The notes below the pieces were generated by a model that saw only the letters and a program-made list of their open reading frames with translations, searched no databases and was not told the origin of the DNA. This document shows positions 25,412 through 38,345 of a stretch of DNA of 64,000 nucleotides, piece by piece. Both the position numbers and the translations under genes were made by a program. Origin of the DNA: Stratiolaelaps scimitus (lineage: Eukaryota; Arthropoda; Arachnida; Mesostigmata; Laelapidae); contig JABWDB010000016.1 in assembly GCA_019614645.1 (NCBI GenBank), positions 5,146,001-5,210,000 of the forward strand. Reading direction: 5' to 3'. Within the stretch, counting starts at the first letter, position 1. Every line of letters begins with the position of its first letter.

Positions 25412-28400
25412 CGAGGTAAAAGCTGGTGTTTGCTGGATGTTCAGTAGAGAGATGGGTCGCTTCCGCGAGGCCCGGGAGATTCTCCACGGAAAGAGATCAT
25501 TAACACATTTCTTATTTTGCAGCAACTTTGGGTATAACATTCACACCAGCTCTGGTATTCGTTACAATCAAATCAAACGTAGTGTTCGTTACGGTAGGTA
25601 GATGCCTGTCAATACATGACTATGTTAGCTTATATAGGTTATCAAGGTGTGTCAATGTCGGCGTGATCCTCACATCTGGTCTATTACATAGGCATCCAAA
25701 AGCCACTTTTCTGGCGAAGGGGGTCTTCAGTTTTTGCAACCCGTTTTTGTCACTCTTTAATCCAGGCTTCCATACTGGCGCGAAATACGTTAAACATATA
25801 TATATATATATATATGTATATATGCAATTGCCATTTTTGGCATTTTGCAAGCGAACAATCTTGCCATTGCGATATATTTCCTGGTGTGGCCACCGCCGAA
25901 TAGTGTCTCTTCTATCTGTGAGGGTCATATTTCCCAGAGCGCCTGCAGGATAGAGAGAGAGAGAGAGAGACAGCAGTGCTTTCTTGTCATCCATCCTTTC
26001 TCAGTGCCGTAGTCATGCTGCGGTGTCAACGATGCCCTCGAGCTAAATTCCGCTAAATTCCTACCAAGGCAAACGTCTGCCCTTATTTTCTCGCTTGCGG
26101 AAGTGCCACAGCTGTATGTACATTTGTCGTCCTTTTCACACAGTACGTAATACATAATAGTAATAGTAACTGCGGACCACGTAGTGGTCCCGTTGCCAGG
26201 ATGTGGGGGCGTCATGACTCGGCAGCTGTCGTACCGGTTGAACACCATATCCTCTGCACACGGGGGCGTAAACGGATGAAAAAACTACCCACATGACGGT
26301 ATGTTTGGGAATCGAGTCTATTTGATAGTGCATCTGTACAGGTAAAGGTTTACCGACGTTGGCCTTTTCCATCACTTGGTTCTGCGCATCACCTTGGTTG
26401 GCCCTCATCCGAAAAGCGATACCAAGTGCTATTTATATGTGCAATCGTATCGTAAAACAGCGATCGGACAGAGGTGGAGCCTCTCTGATTTTTGGCCTTC
26501 CCACCGGTTAAAACTAGCAAAGGTCCACATAGTAATATCCAATGACTAGTGTTGAGGCCTGTTACTTAGCGGGACAGATGAGGGCCAGTAGCTCAAAAAA
26601 GGTTTGTTGTCCATTGCACATATGCAGATAAATATGCTAGACATAATGTTGAACATATGTTGGGCCCTTAAACGCATCATGCTCACGGAGTGATTTTCCT
26701 CGACGATTGTTGGTTTGTGCTTGTTCGTCACACCGTACAGCCGGAGGGGTGGATGTGAAGGAATCGTCGGTGCCTTGGCTCCTCGAAGGACACCCACGAG
26801 CCGTACAGCCAACAGCCAGTGGTGGCGTAGCGGGAGGTTGGCCTCAGGCGACGTTTTGTATTATGGCAATCAACCCTCGTTGCCTTGCCTCGCAGTTCTG
26901 CCCATTATTCTACGGTGAGGTGACAATGGCCCGATCATGTGCAGGACCCAGAGTGGTCGACGGGTTACGATACGACCGAGTGGTAGATGGTGAACGATGG
27001 ACCTTCGGGGACGAACGGGTATCGGGGGTGTCAAAAGTGTCGGATGCACTGCGTGACCGACTGTGTGACTACGGTCAAATGTACCCATATCACGATAGCA
27101 AGCGCGCGCGCTGCTCGCAAGGCTGTCCTGTGCGACGGTGTGACGGGCAAGAAATGTACCTCGACCTATGAAGGTGGCGCTATTTCCGAGCACCGTACAC
27201 GGAACGCTGCAGACTAGGACAACGTGGCTATGCCCTATTTCTTTCTTCTAATTGACGACGTCATCAAACATTGTTCTTGGTCTCTTTCTCGTGCTTCTTC
27301 TCCTTCTGGTCGTTTCACATCTTGTTCAGGACGATTCGCCCAGAGACCTTGCTCCAGCTTTTCCCCGGCGGCGGTGGCTTTCAACGTCCTCAAAGACAGC
27401 CGCCGCTGTCGCTGTCGACAGGCAGGAAGGCAGCAGCAGCAAGGAACGAACAAAACGTTGTGTCGTCAACATGGGCGTACGTTTTGCGGTGCATAGGTCC
27501 CCTTCACTTACCACTTACCGTACACACGCACACACACACACACACACATATCTGCTCGTCTACACGACGCTGTGGCCCCGTTCGCGCATGCTGGCAACGC
27601 TACGACGATGACGTTGATGATGTGCTTCTGCCGTGAACGACAGCACAGGCGACATGACCGTGTTGCCGAACCGTCCAAAGGACAGAAACGGAGATCGTCG
27701 AGGAGAAAGTTTGAGGAAGACGCTCGGAAAAAAAAACCTCTCCTGTCTCCTAGTACTTTCCTCTGCCGTGCCTGCTGATTTTCCAGGGCGATATCTGCTC
27801 ATTTCTAAATGGCGACAACGTATTTATAGAACGTCTTAACTCATCGTTCTCGTCCGCCCGTTAAACGCGTTACTCCGTATGGCTCTCCGCACTCCTCGTG
27901 TCTCGTCGAATGTTCCTGCTCTTCTCCGTGTCCTGTTATCGTTCGAACGTTGACACACGCTCGTTGGCGTTCGTACGTCTTCTTCGTGTACTATACTGGA
28001 CGCGCATTGGCTGAAGGTGCCGGACTCGCTATTCATATCTTTGTTCGCGTGCGCCATTCCGCCTCTTTTACATGACACGTGCTTCTGTTTCGTTTTATGA
28101 GTTGAAGCTGGGTTCGTATCCCTGGCAGGGCAAATGATCGCTGTCGAGGCTGTTCCAGTTAGGCTTGGCTTTTTCCGAAAGGAATACGCTCACCCATTCT
28201 TGCACGACGTCCGCCGTCTTGACGCCATCTCGGGACTGTGTTTTATAAGGGGGCGCGTTGGCGTACGAGAAACCGTAGCGTAGGTTCCAATTGACGATAT
28301 TTGCAAAATGTTGCCATAATATATTATATAATATAGTATGAATTGCCTCAGTGGCGTCCCTCCCACTATAGCAACACATCAGGACACATCCCTTCTCTGT

Positions 28401-30764
28401 ATCACCCTGTTGTAGCGCGTTGTTTTCGATACAATCTATCAATGGTTTTCAGTAGGTTTCGTCGCTTGCGAGCAGCACGGGCATTGTAGAGCAAGGTGTG
28501 CAATCTTCCATACACAAACATAGGAACTGAAAATAGCTGTTCTCCTACAGGGGGCTTCCCCTACGCAGAGGCCTGCGAAAGCCGTACAAAATACGGCCAC
28601 TGTAACAATGTTGGTTCGTTAGCTGTGGCCGACGAAAGACACTAATGCAGATACGTGCAGTGTAGCTCTGGAGAAATGCGAACATTCGGCACACGTTGAA
28701 AGTGCTTACATCGTGTGCTGATAAATGGTGCAGCCGTTGAACCCTTCGCGCACTTAAACAAAGCGCGATGCAAACGAGACAACTAGAGTGCCAGCTGGGT
28801 CCATTACCGAGTAATGAATAAACAAAGTCCCTAGGGGCATACCTGCTATCTAAAGATGGTGAAATTGCATCTCATTTGTAACAAATGGCAGGTATATCTC
28901 TGCCTACGAGCCGCCTATTGTTATTAATATTTTGAATGTTTGAACATGTATAGTTACGTTAGCGGCGTTAGTTGCTAACATAATAATAGTTGAAAACATA
29001 ATAGCTGCCGTGAAATCCGCGAACATTTGCGTTACAATGTTGCCTCGATGCAGTAGACCCCGGAGATCCCCTCTCCTCCCAGGTAAAACTAGCAACTAAA
29101 TAGAATATCTAAGGCGCTCGTATATATATGTAATGAAATGGTTATATGAATCAATAGAGAGAGAGAGAGCGAAAAATAGAACTGACGTTTGTGTTCTGTT
29201 CTTTCAGGTAAGCACCGGAGCAGTGTGTAGGATACAGCAATGAAGAACGCGGAGCCATGGGCTCGCTCGTCTTTGCGTAGCAGATCCTTACTTGACAGTT
29301 ACTCACGAACGGTATAGCTTGTCGTTCAAAGTGTTATTCAGCAACATATCAACGGGGTTTTAGCAGCTGGCGTACACGGACACACGAAGCTTTACTCAAA
29401 GTCAATCACTCGTTCATCACAATTAGTTCGGCGTCATCATTCACAAATTTCATAGCACATGAAGGACGACTCGATCAATGTATTTACCAATGAGTTCAGT
29501 CATTAAACCAGCACGATTCACGTAGTCAGCCACTCGAATAGAGGCCACGTTGCCACACGAGCGTTGTCCATAGCGGTAACGAGACGGTATATTCAACGAA
29601 AATCATGTACACCCACAATCAGTTGCTTCCACTCTGTGTAGCCGTTTATCCCAGCTCTCTCTCCCTCTTTCTCTCTGTGTCTGTCTGTCTCTCGACTTAT
29701 TCCTCCAATTGCCTCCTTCACTATTTGGCCGTCCGTTGCTATCCGTTGTACCCGCACATATACGTGGATATACGCAAGCGTAAGTGGACCTCGTTGATGT
29801 CCGCTTTCTTTGTTGTTGGTCATTGCGGACTAATATTATACAGTCTCCCACTGGCGCTATTTCGCTGCCTCTCGGGCTCCTTTCAGCCCATCTAGCTTAT
29901 GATGTTGTAGTTCCATTATATATATATATATATAAACTGAGAGCGAGAGAGAGAGAACAGTTTGTGCATTCGTACGGCGGTGGCCCGCCAGCAAGAAGCC
30001 CTCTTAACGGGCTCAAAATGCGTTTGAGCTACACAACGCAAACTGACTCTCGGAGACACAATCTGTACCACTCGTAGGCGGAATACATTGGGATAATCAT
30101 AATCAAATCGGTAGTGTAGATGGGTAGGCTGTTCCCCTACATTGGCAAAGCTGTGTATGCGGTTACGGCAGGAGTCCACCAGAACAGCACAGATCGAACG
30201 GCATTACGGAAGATCATTACTAATTGATGCGAAACACGTTCCGATTTCCCGCGCTGCATCAAAAGTGGACGACGACGATTACTATTTGCTGATCCCAACG
30301 AGCAGGAAAGACGGCCGACAAACAGCAGACGCGTTAGTGCAAGCGAGCAATAACGTAGGAGAGATAAAAAAAAAAGCAAGATAATACAAGTTTGTTGGGG
30401 TGGATGCTTTCAGGAGACACAGTTGGTACCCGTTGGATGACTGTGGGTCAGCGGTGCTTGCTCCAGCCCTACTGTTTGCCGAGGGCGATCCCTTCGAGTC
30501 AAGTCTAGCACCGTGTCATTAAAGGTGTATGGTGTCATGATGGCCTCAATCTTGTTTCGCCGTTAGCGGGTAGAAATCGATTGTACCCTACAGTGTGGAC
30601 CGGGACTCAGTATAGATTCGACTACGATTAGCACATTCGTATGGAATATCATATCCGTATAAAATATTGAGTATAATGATGGTGCAATACAGAAATGGCA
30701 TACGGGGGTGGGGGACGAAGAACAGACTTCGATCCGCAATCTCTGGGCCCTCAATATAGCGACA

Positions 30765-30801
30765 CAGAATACCATGATATTATTACATGCATGGTATTCT
30801 G
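30765..30801. repeat. Perfect 12-bp inverted repeat with 13-nt loop
   Basis: CAGAATACCATG (30765-30776) and CATGGTATTCTG (30790-30801) are exact reverse complements. Confidence 0.9.
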
Positions 30802-32904
30802 CTTCGGTTGTGAAATCGAGAGCCAACAAGTGCACAGACCTCCAAGGAAAACGCTCACTTTCCAATTAGAGCACAAGGACACTCCATCGGTCGTTTGGCC
30901 CTCAGCGGTTTTGGATTGGCTGCTAGCTGCTTAACAAATCGCCCTTGAAATTCGCCAGTGCGAGCCAACGCAACGTCTCTAACTATTGGTTATCGTGAAA
31001 CAAATAAGTATTCCATTCTCAAGATAGAATAGAAAGATTCACAATAGATAGTAGACCTCACTATCATATATATTTGCTGTTACGCTCGAAGAAAATTAGT
31101 CAGCTACAAGACCTATGATATATATATCTACACTCTCAAAACAAAGAAGAGTCGGACTTGGTCAGCGGGCCAGACCGACCGTGTTGACAGGTCTGGGTCG
31201 ACGTTTTTATCGGCAACGGTGTTTCGAGACCAAAGTCACCGCCTGTGTACGCAGTATGGCCTCGCATAGAGCGACGATCTCAAGAGGATGGCGTCTGATG
31301 ACTCGATGACTCGATGAGAGCAGGGGGCGTGGGTTCCGAACTTCGACATCGACAATCGGACAATGACTCGATTCTCCGCCTATCATCGTCCACTCAGGTA
31401 GTTCGAGGCTGGGCGGACGGAAAGCCTAGTTGTCTCCTCGATCGAATTGGTCGTAAAGACGTTCGGGTAACCTGGAGCCGTCGACAACTCGTATACCCAT
31501 GGACTTGGTTCGAGTGTCCAGCCGTATGCATCGTTAACGGGCCCCCCTTCATGCATGACGATTCGGGGCAGAGATGGGGAATGGGCGGGCAGAACACACA
31601 TGCGTGTATCTACGATTTCCCGCGTGGACTAGTCGGTCCGGTATGGAGAGGTCCAGCTCGGCTTCGGTGATCTCCGCACGCCCCTGGTAACTCGAGGCGA
31701 GTAATTAGTCTTCGGCAGTGAGTGGGTAAATGCCCATGTTAGTTCTTGTATATTCTTTCCCCTTCCAAAAAGGACGGCCTCGGCTTCCACTGTAAATGTG
31801 CTTGTCCTGAATGCAGCGTTTTGAAGAAACTATCTTGTTATACGCTCGTCTGGTGGTTCACTCGGACACGAAGACATCAATCATGCTTGTTTCTTAATGG
31901 CATGCTTTCTTTGTTTAGAACGTCCGTAAACATCATTTTACAGATTATCTTCGCTTCGTTCTCTTCTATTTCGTGGGCTTCACACCGTTATATTGTCACA
32001 TTAAAATTGTCCTTAAGATTGCCTCTCTAAACATCACGCTACAAGTTCATGAGTCTAATATTGGACTCTTGGTGGCCTTCGCTAGCTTTAGTGGCCATAA
32101 TATGAACATGTGCTAACACTTTGATTCAGTCCTTTTCTGTGCCGCTTGAATAAAACCAATGGGCAAATGATATTTGGGTCGTCCAATTTCGGCGCTTCAT
32201 TTCGCCAGCCCCATCGCGTAATTAGCGAGGAAGTAGCTGCTTCCAGAATAATAACGATACATAGTTAGCCGCGTGGTAAGAGATGCTTAGGGGGCACCTT
32301 ACAAGTGTCGTTTCTACCAAACGGAAGGGGCAGTTCTTGAAAACTCCTTTCTTGCCTGTTAGCAATGAATTTCCCTTTGCCGTCTGCATCGACAAGATCA
32401 AATGTCTGCAAGTGCTAACGCCAATAGTTCGTGTTAATGACCTGTTCTCCCATGCGACGTAGATAGACGCTACTGGTAAAAGTTCCATTCGGAGCGCTAC
32501 CTGAGCACAGAGGTCGGGAACGGTTGTATCAGTTAGCTCTTTAATGGCCTTTTGGTTATTGGTTGAGACTTGGCTCACACCTTAGCGGGTCCAATAATAA
32601 AGATAATAGTCTTTGAGGAGCACACTCCATATTACAGGAATAAATAGAGTGCGCGTAGAGTATCGATGGCCGATCATGGGGGCGTGAACGTGGTTCTGCC
32701 TAACTGGACCAACTAGCGCTTCACAATTTTCAGCTCCTTATACAAACCTGTGCTATCGATCGTTGTAGTATCGACACCCATCCATGCACGAGCTATAACA
32801 ATTCACGTGGCAGATGTCGGGCAAGAGCACAAAGCACAAGACTGGATGGACGTTCGCATGTTGCTATCGTTGTTGTTGAAGTGCATCGCTTAGAATGGTT
32901 ATAC

Positions 32905-32960
32905 TACGGAAAGTGAGGGTTGAACCGCGGCTGCGAGATCACTGCGCCGATCGCGTGGGT
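32905..32960 (-). mobile_element. Candidate deleted tRNA-like SINE fragment
   Basis: Minus strand: ATCGGCGCAGTGATCTCGC (A-box-like) is followed only about 10 nt later by GCGGTTCAACCCTCA (B-box-like). The spacing is too short for a tRNA, so this would be an internally deleted copy. Confidence 0.3.
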
Positions 32961-34617
32961 TCCGACGAGGTAGTAAGTCGCTCGCCTTTGCTTCGAGAAA
33001 ACCTTTGACCACCTTTTTGCTGGAACCTTTGCTGGCCTTCTTTACCTCCAACTACTGCTGCGTCTGCTAACGCTGCTGATGCAGCCGCTGCTAGACCCGT
33101 ACCGTGCAGGAGGTAGGGATCTGGGACGGTCAAGGAGGAATAGTTGAGGTAACAACACTAAGCTAGCTGTGGTGGTCCATAACGTCATTAAGGCATGCTC
33201 GGCAGCTCGCTTGTTCCTCTTGATGTAATGCGCCATCAGTCGCCGTCGGCTGACCCGCGGCGGCAGTGCTGGCCGGCAGTGGTGGTCGCAAATCAGACAA
33301 TGCTGGGCCGGACTGGGCACCTCCCGGCTCAGCCGCTGCAGTCAGACAGTCTCAGTCTGGCAACCGACAGCAACCTTCTTTTCTTTCCAGCTCTCTCTCT
33401 CTCCTCTCCCTCTGGTTCTCCTTCTGTCTCTCCCTGTCTCTCACATCTTTCCTTCCCCGTTCAACTCGATTGTAACCCCCTTTGCCAGCTCACCTCGCGG
33501 GATCCCTAGCGGGCTGTTTCTCGTCTCCCCAATGTGGCAGCGTAGCTCGGACACGAGCTACTGTTAGTCTGACACCAGCGGTTCACTGCAGTACGCTTCT
33601 TCGGGGACGGCGGAGAGAAGGTGGGTGGGGGTATTGTATGTACGTACCGGCGTAAGACCGAAACGAACGTACGAACACACGAAACATCGAGGCTGCACGA
33701 AATCGGATGGGTGCACCCCTAGACCGGCGCACGGGTCTGTGCAGGCACGGACATACCACACTCGCGCCGAATTATTATTGTAGCTCCGAGCACCCTGCTG
33801 CCAGCTCCTGGTGCCATTCGATAATCGTACGCCGGGGTCGCTCTGCACTGCCCCCTCTGTATCCCATATCCCTCCGGTGGTTCGACGTTGTCGTCGACAC
33901 ATGATTCCGTTCTGGGTAGCAGATTGCGGCGGAGCCGCCTGGAAGAAACGGTCCGGACGAGCAAGCGAGCAGTGATGCCGGCGGTGATGATGAGTGAGGG
34001 TTAGCCTCGAATCCGTCCCTGCTCCATACATTCGTATATAGGGGAAGTGCCCTCCGAGCCATCCGTAACCATAATTCGTCCGAACACGAAAGATAGAATC
34101 GGAGATAGAGAGAGAGAGAGATGGAAAACGGAGCTTGACTCTTCCGGCGGAGCAGCAGGGTATAGCCGCATCGGCTGGTCCGGGGAGCCATTCGTGTTCT
34201 GATGGTTCGAAGGCCAGCCCAAAGTGCAATAGAGCTGAGAGAGGATGTCAGAATCATTCGCAATGTACTGTGGTCGGACAACGCATGAAAGCCAAACCTT
34301 TAGCTCTCTCTATCTCTCTCTCTCTATCTCCGGACCTCACTGATGCGTCGTCCATACACATCGACACGCCGCTGTCTGTCAGATTCGTATATATTATGGC
34401 TCGACGTCGGCTACTCATTGGTTGCGGCGTCCGCAACGACCATACGAAACCCTCTACAAAATCGGCGTGTTGAGTGACTTGGTCTAGGCGTTTAGTATAG
34501 AAAGATTACGTGATGTAAACCTAGCAGGGGTTCGTTTCGCTATTTTAAGCATCCACGTGTCACTGAAGATGTAACATGTTCGCGATTATTTCTTCTACTC
34601 GAATCTTAGACATATGT

Positions 34618-34674
34618 TATTTAGTGTATACAACCTCGAACATACAATAATTAGAGAATCAGTTGGGGACAGGG
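34618..34674 (+). repeat. Dispersed repeat, copy 2
   Basis: The same ~50-bp unit as at 6340-6398 in the same orientation, again running directly into a hairpin (34658-34688). The sequence beyond the repeat is unrelated in the two copies. Confidence 0.85.
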
Positions 34675-34688
34675 TGTCCCCAACTGAT
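34658..34688. repeat. Perfect 14-bp hairpin with 3-nt loop
   Basis: The arms ATCAGTTGGGGACA (34658-34671) and TGTCCCCAACTGAT (34675-34688) are exact reverse complements around GGG. The left arm is the end of the dispersed repeat that starts at 34618, so the right arm is an inverted copy of the repeat's own end. Confidence 0.95.
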
Positions 34689-35673
34689 CGCGGCATACTG
34701 TCACGATTATGTACCGTCATTTAGCTTTGCAGTGAAACGAACTCTGCTTGAATACATTCTGAAGATTAATAATACCTATCGTACATATTATTCGTGTAAC
34801 GGTGAACGATCCGCCAAATCATTTTGGGACTACGTTCAAATGCCTTCGTTTATTATTGAAGTGCTTCTAAAGGGAAGAATCGCCCACGTTAGGACAATTT
34901 GGTCCTCGATAGGAACAAGCGACCTGCAACCACGGCACCCACATGTCTCGGGATGGATTTTCCAGAAAAAGTGATTTCCAAGGTCTGTCCCGTTCCGTTT
35001 TGCCAAGTACAGCAGCCAACAAAGAAGAAAGCATATAACGTATGGGAAAACAGAGAAGGCCATCAGCAGTACCAGCTATAACAGTTCGCCAGTTGCAGCG
35101 GCCCCTGTTGTAACTGAGAGGAGAGACCAGTTGTGTCGTGCGTCTGGTCTGCTGAAGTCTGGAAGGCACGTGGCCTGAATGCCCTTGTCTGGCCAACCCA
35201 TAATGGCGAACATCACAGCAAGGCTCGCAATGGTAACAATCTACCCAGGGCCACTGCAACGTCGCTTGCCTTACGCGACGGGGCGAAGTGATGCAATGAT
35301 TAGGTTAATTTGAATGGCATATAAGTGTGTCGTTTTTGAAAATGGCATACTTACATGATTGCCGACATCTACATGGATGATATCATAGGTGAGTATAATG
35401 ATGACGATGATAAATGTGCCCTTTGTACCATAATATGATGCAACTTAACTGGCCTCAGGGCGTCGATGTCACGAAGGCTCGCCATTCCAATGTGGACCAG
35501 GTAGAGCAACACTGGGGTTCGAAAGCTTCAGCCTTTACAAAATACCATATATATTCCCCATAGGGCAACGAATAGTCTACGTAGACGCTTTAGACTAAAC
35601 TCCGTAACGGGCAAACACAAAGAGAGAGAGACACACACACATATATGTATACATCGTTCCAGCAATGCCCGTG

Positions 35674-35677
<4 letters not shown>

Positions 35678-35704
<27 letters not shown>
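35678..35704. repeat. (AT)n microsatellite
   Basis: 27 bp of AT repeat. Similar arrays occur at 40919-40940, 41010-41034 and 42287-42308. Confidence 0.95.
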
Positions 35705-35709
<5 letters not shown>

Positions 35710-38269
35710 GGCACCCCCAGAACGAGACTTAGCTTTGCGTGCCTGATCCATACCTCTGTTGCAGGCTTCACCAAGTCGTTCACCACTGTGGGATGATGTA
35801 TCGCATTTCCACTTCCACTCCCCATGTTTATCCCAGCTACCCTGGATACAAGTCTAGACATTCATGCTGTACACCTACGGGCGAGCCAAGCCCCCAGCGA
35901 GAAACAAGTGCTCTCAGACGGCCGCCGTCTGCGCTAGCAGTGGCCGGCTGTCGAAAATCATCGGGGGCCAACAGCATTGCTTCTCGTGCAAGTCTACCTT
36001 CGTCATATCGACACACGAACGGGAAGGCATCGAGCGGGCAATGGTCACTCAGTCAGTCAGTGAGTCAGTCGTGCGTCGAACACTAAACACGAGCCAAGCA
36101 TTGTCCGTCTTGTGCATCACATGCAATCCGCTCACAACATGGACCAGTCGTCGGCGAGCTGGAGTGCGCCTGCTAAGATGGCCGGTCAGTTGTGTTCGTA
36201 TCCTCAGCGTGGTGGTGTTTCAAGGGCGAACAATCGCAGCTTCCGACGCATGATCGGCTTTTGCTCCATACGGCGACTGGTATTACGACTCATGCATATA
36301 ACGACTGCTTCTGCTACGGCTCTATAGTGCTGATATGTTGAGGCGACCGGACCGGTTCCCAGTTGAAATCTTGGACTCAATATCTACTCTAGATAGCTCT
36401 GAATACCGGCACACCTGAATGAGTGGAGTTTGATCGTTATGTCGCCGATAGGATGGCAGACCTACTGGCTGCATGTACCCTTTGATTATTTTAGAGATCG
36501 CTTACAGGAAGATAAGGCCGAAGTCGAGCACTCGAAGGATGTAGTGTAGAAAACCGTTGAAGAACTTGAATTTCGTTAGGGGTCACTTATATTTGTCCTT
36601 TCCGGATATTCCTTGTTTCTGTCGCGACAAACAAATCGCGACGAGTAGGCTGTTTTTCTTATTGACTTTGCAAGACACTACGCTCCGCATTGACACGATT
36701 CGCATGGGGGGTAGGGACGTGCGTAGCTGTGTGGCTAACAGCTCTAGATAAAATCGGTCCCGTCGGAGTATTCCTTCGAGAGGCAAACAATCAGAGGCAA
36801 GCGAGCGCTGCATACTCGGTCGCGCTGGGAAATTTTCTTACAATGAGCTGGCTCCGCAGGACACCCGCGTGCAGACGTTTTGCAGAAGTATGCATATGCC
36901 CACTGAGCCCGGACAGCATTAAATGTCATATTTCGGCCGGCGTCCCCGGGGCCAGCGGCCAAGCGAACCAACTTAAACACCTGGAAACGAAATGAGAGAT
37001 AGATGGAGAGAGGAACGCACAGGCACACACAGTATTTATTGCCTATTCCTGTTCAACCAGGATTATTTTGCGTCGCTGCCGACGCCTTGGCGTGCGTATG
37101 TGTGCAGGCCTGCCACTATTTTTATCGGAGCATCCAGAATTCGAGCAGCGAGCGCGGATTCTACACGATGCGGTCTCCATCACCGCTCTGGGTCAGCTTT
37201 TCTAGGAAGGCGCTTTAGCTCGCTGCCGGGAAATTGACTCAAAATGAACCATGCGAGCACGAGCAGGCTGGCGAGAGCGTCGTCGTTGTCGACAGCATCG
37301 GCAGAGACTCCAGCCCGGACTCATGTATGGAGTTACCTGCCGCGGCCGCTGCAAACGCTCACTATTCTCGGCTGCATGTTAATTTGAACCGAGTCGAACG
37401 ATGCGCCCTCGTGATGCTTTGAGGCAAGCGTTCGACACCGCTCGTCTCCTCGTGCGCGAACCTCGCCAAGGAGTCGAGAAACCAGAAGTAGATAGCCGCG
37501 TTAGACCTTGAAGCGCTCAGTTGAGACCGGTCCCTCTCTCTTTCTCTCGCCCTCTATGTTTCATTGTTATATTAGTACTTTGGAAAGCCGAAGCTATTTT
37601 AAGTGTTTCTCAAGCATATTTGAACGGTCTCGTCTCTATGCTTTGCATAAACTCGACTGGCAAGATAGCAGTAGTTGTCTCGATCGTACGCTCCCGGGCT
37701 GCAATTGAAGGTGTCGTATGGGACCGAGGCCGAGGCGGGCCCAATTTCCACTAAGCCAGATCATCATGATTTAAAGGAAATCTCTTAGTAATTATGTGGT
37801 GTTATAGATATCATTGTAACAGTCACAGCAACGATACAGTAAATGTCAAGAAGCGGTATGCCATTGGGCTGAATATTTCTCTCTATAGCGATCAGATAGG
37901 CCAGAGGTGATTTTTTGCTCTGAAACTAAATTTAATTCCCAGTTGACTTTATCTACGCTGAACAGTGTTGGACAGTGAAATTTCCTACGTTGGACGGGCG
38001 AAATTGATAGCCACTCGGCTCATGTTATCATATGATTCTTTTACCTCATATAATATTCGCATGAATGCAACTTTTACCTAGATTTAGACGTCATAAAAAT
38101 TGGCATTGACATATACGAATGCAATTCAGTTAATAATCAATATTTGACGCCATATTTGATGATGAAAGACTACACTCGTCAGGTCTAACATATGATTGGA
38201 CACACAAAGAACATCATGGTTTGCTGACAACATTTTGAAATTGACAAGGCAAGGTCGCGTGCAACCGGT

Positions 38270-38345
38270 GCGGCTTAGTGTTCTAGAGCTGACCACATAA
38301 TAACAATTGTAATCTTGGATTAATCACGGCTCGAGGGCTATTTGG
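38270..38345 (+). mobile_element. Candidate tRNA-like SINE head
   Basis: GCGGCTTAGTGTTCTAGAGC resembles a tRNA A box/D arm (GGCTTAGTGGTTAGAGC). It is followed by TGACCACATAATAACAATTG and, near 38325, by CACGGCTCGAGGGC, which is a weak B box. It does not fold into a full cloverleaf, so it is not a tRNA gene. Confidence 0.35.

Larger units (their letters stand above)
15360..34617. other. No gene recognised
   Basis: GC-rich at about 18150-19200, 20150-20860, 26700-27460, 31140-31690 and 33190-34480, AT-rich elsewhere. Contains the retroelement-like tails at 23507 and 25385, the hairpins at 22213 and 30765 and the SINE fragment at 32905. The longest frames (33564-34229 -, 221 codons; 26707-27171 +, 154 codons) show no domain. 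Confidence 0.6.

Noticed and set aside
25522..25591. 70-bp segment with a good acceptor (TTATTTTGCAG) and a donor (GTAGGT)
   Set aside because: Nearby frames give no recognisable peptide and no partner exon is visible; isolated splice-like pairs of this size occur by chance.
28100..28135. GGGTTCGTATCCCTGGCAGG as a tRNA or SINE B box
   Set aside because: No A box at the right distance and no tail; too little to call.
33564..34229. 221-codon open frame on the minus strand
   Set aside because: It sits in a GC-rich block where stops are rare, another frame is also open over the same bases, and no motif is recognised.
36046..36070. CAGT-rich short tandem (CAGTCAGTCAGTGAGTCAGTC) as a CRISPR-like repeat
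   Set aside because: A four-base tandem without spacers in a eukaryotic context; simple slippage explains it.
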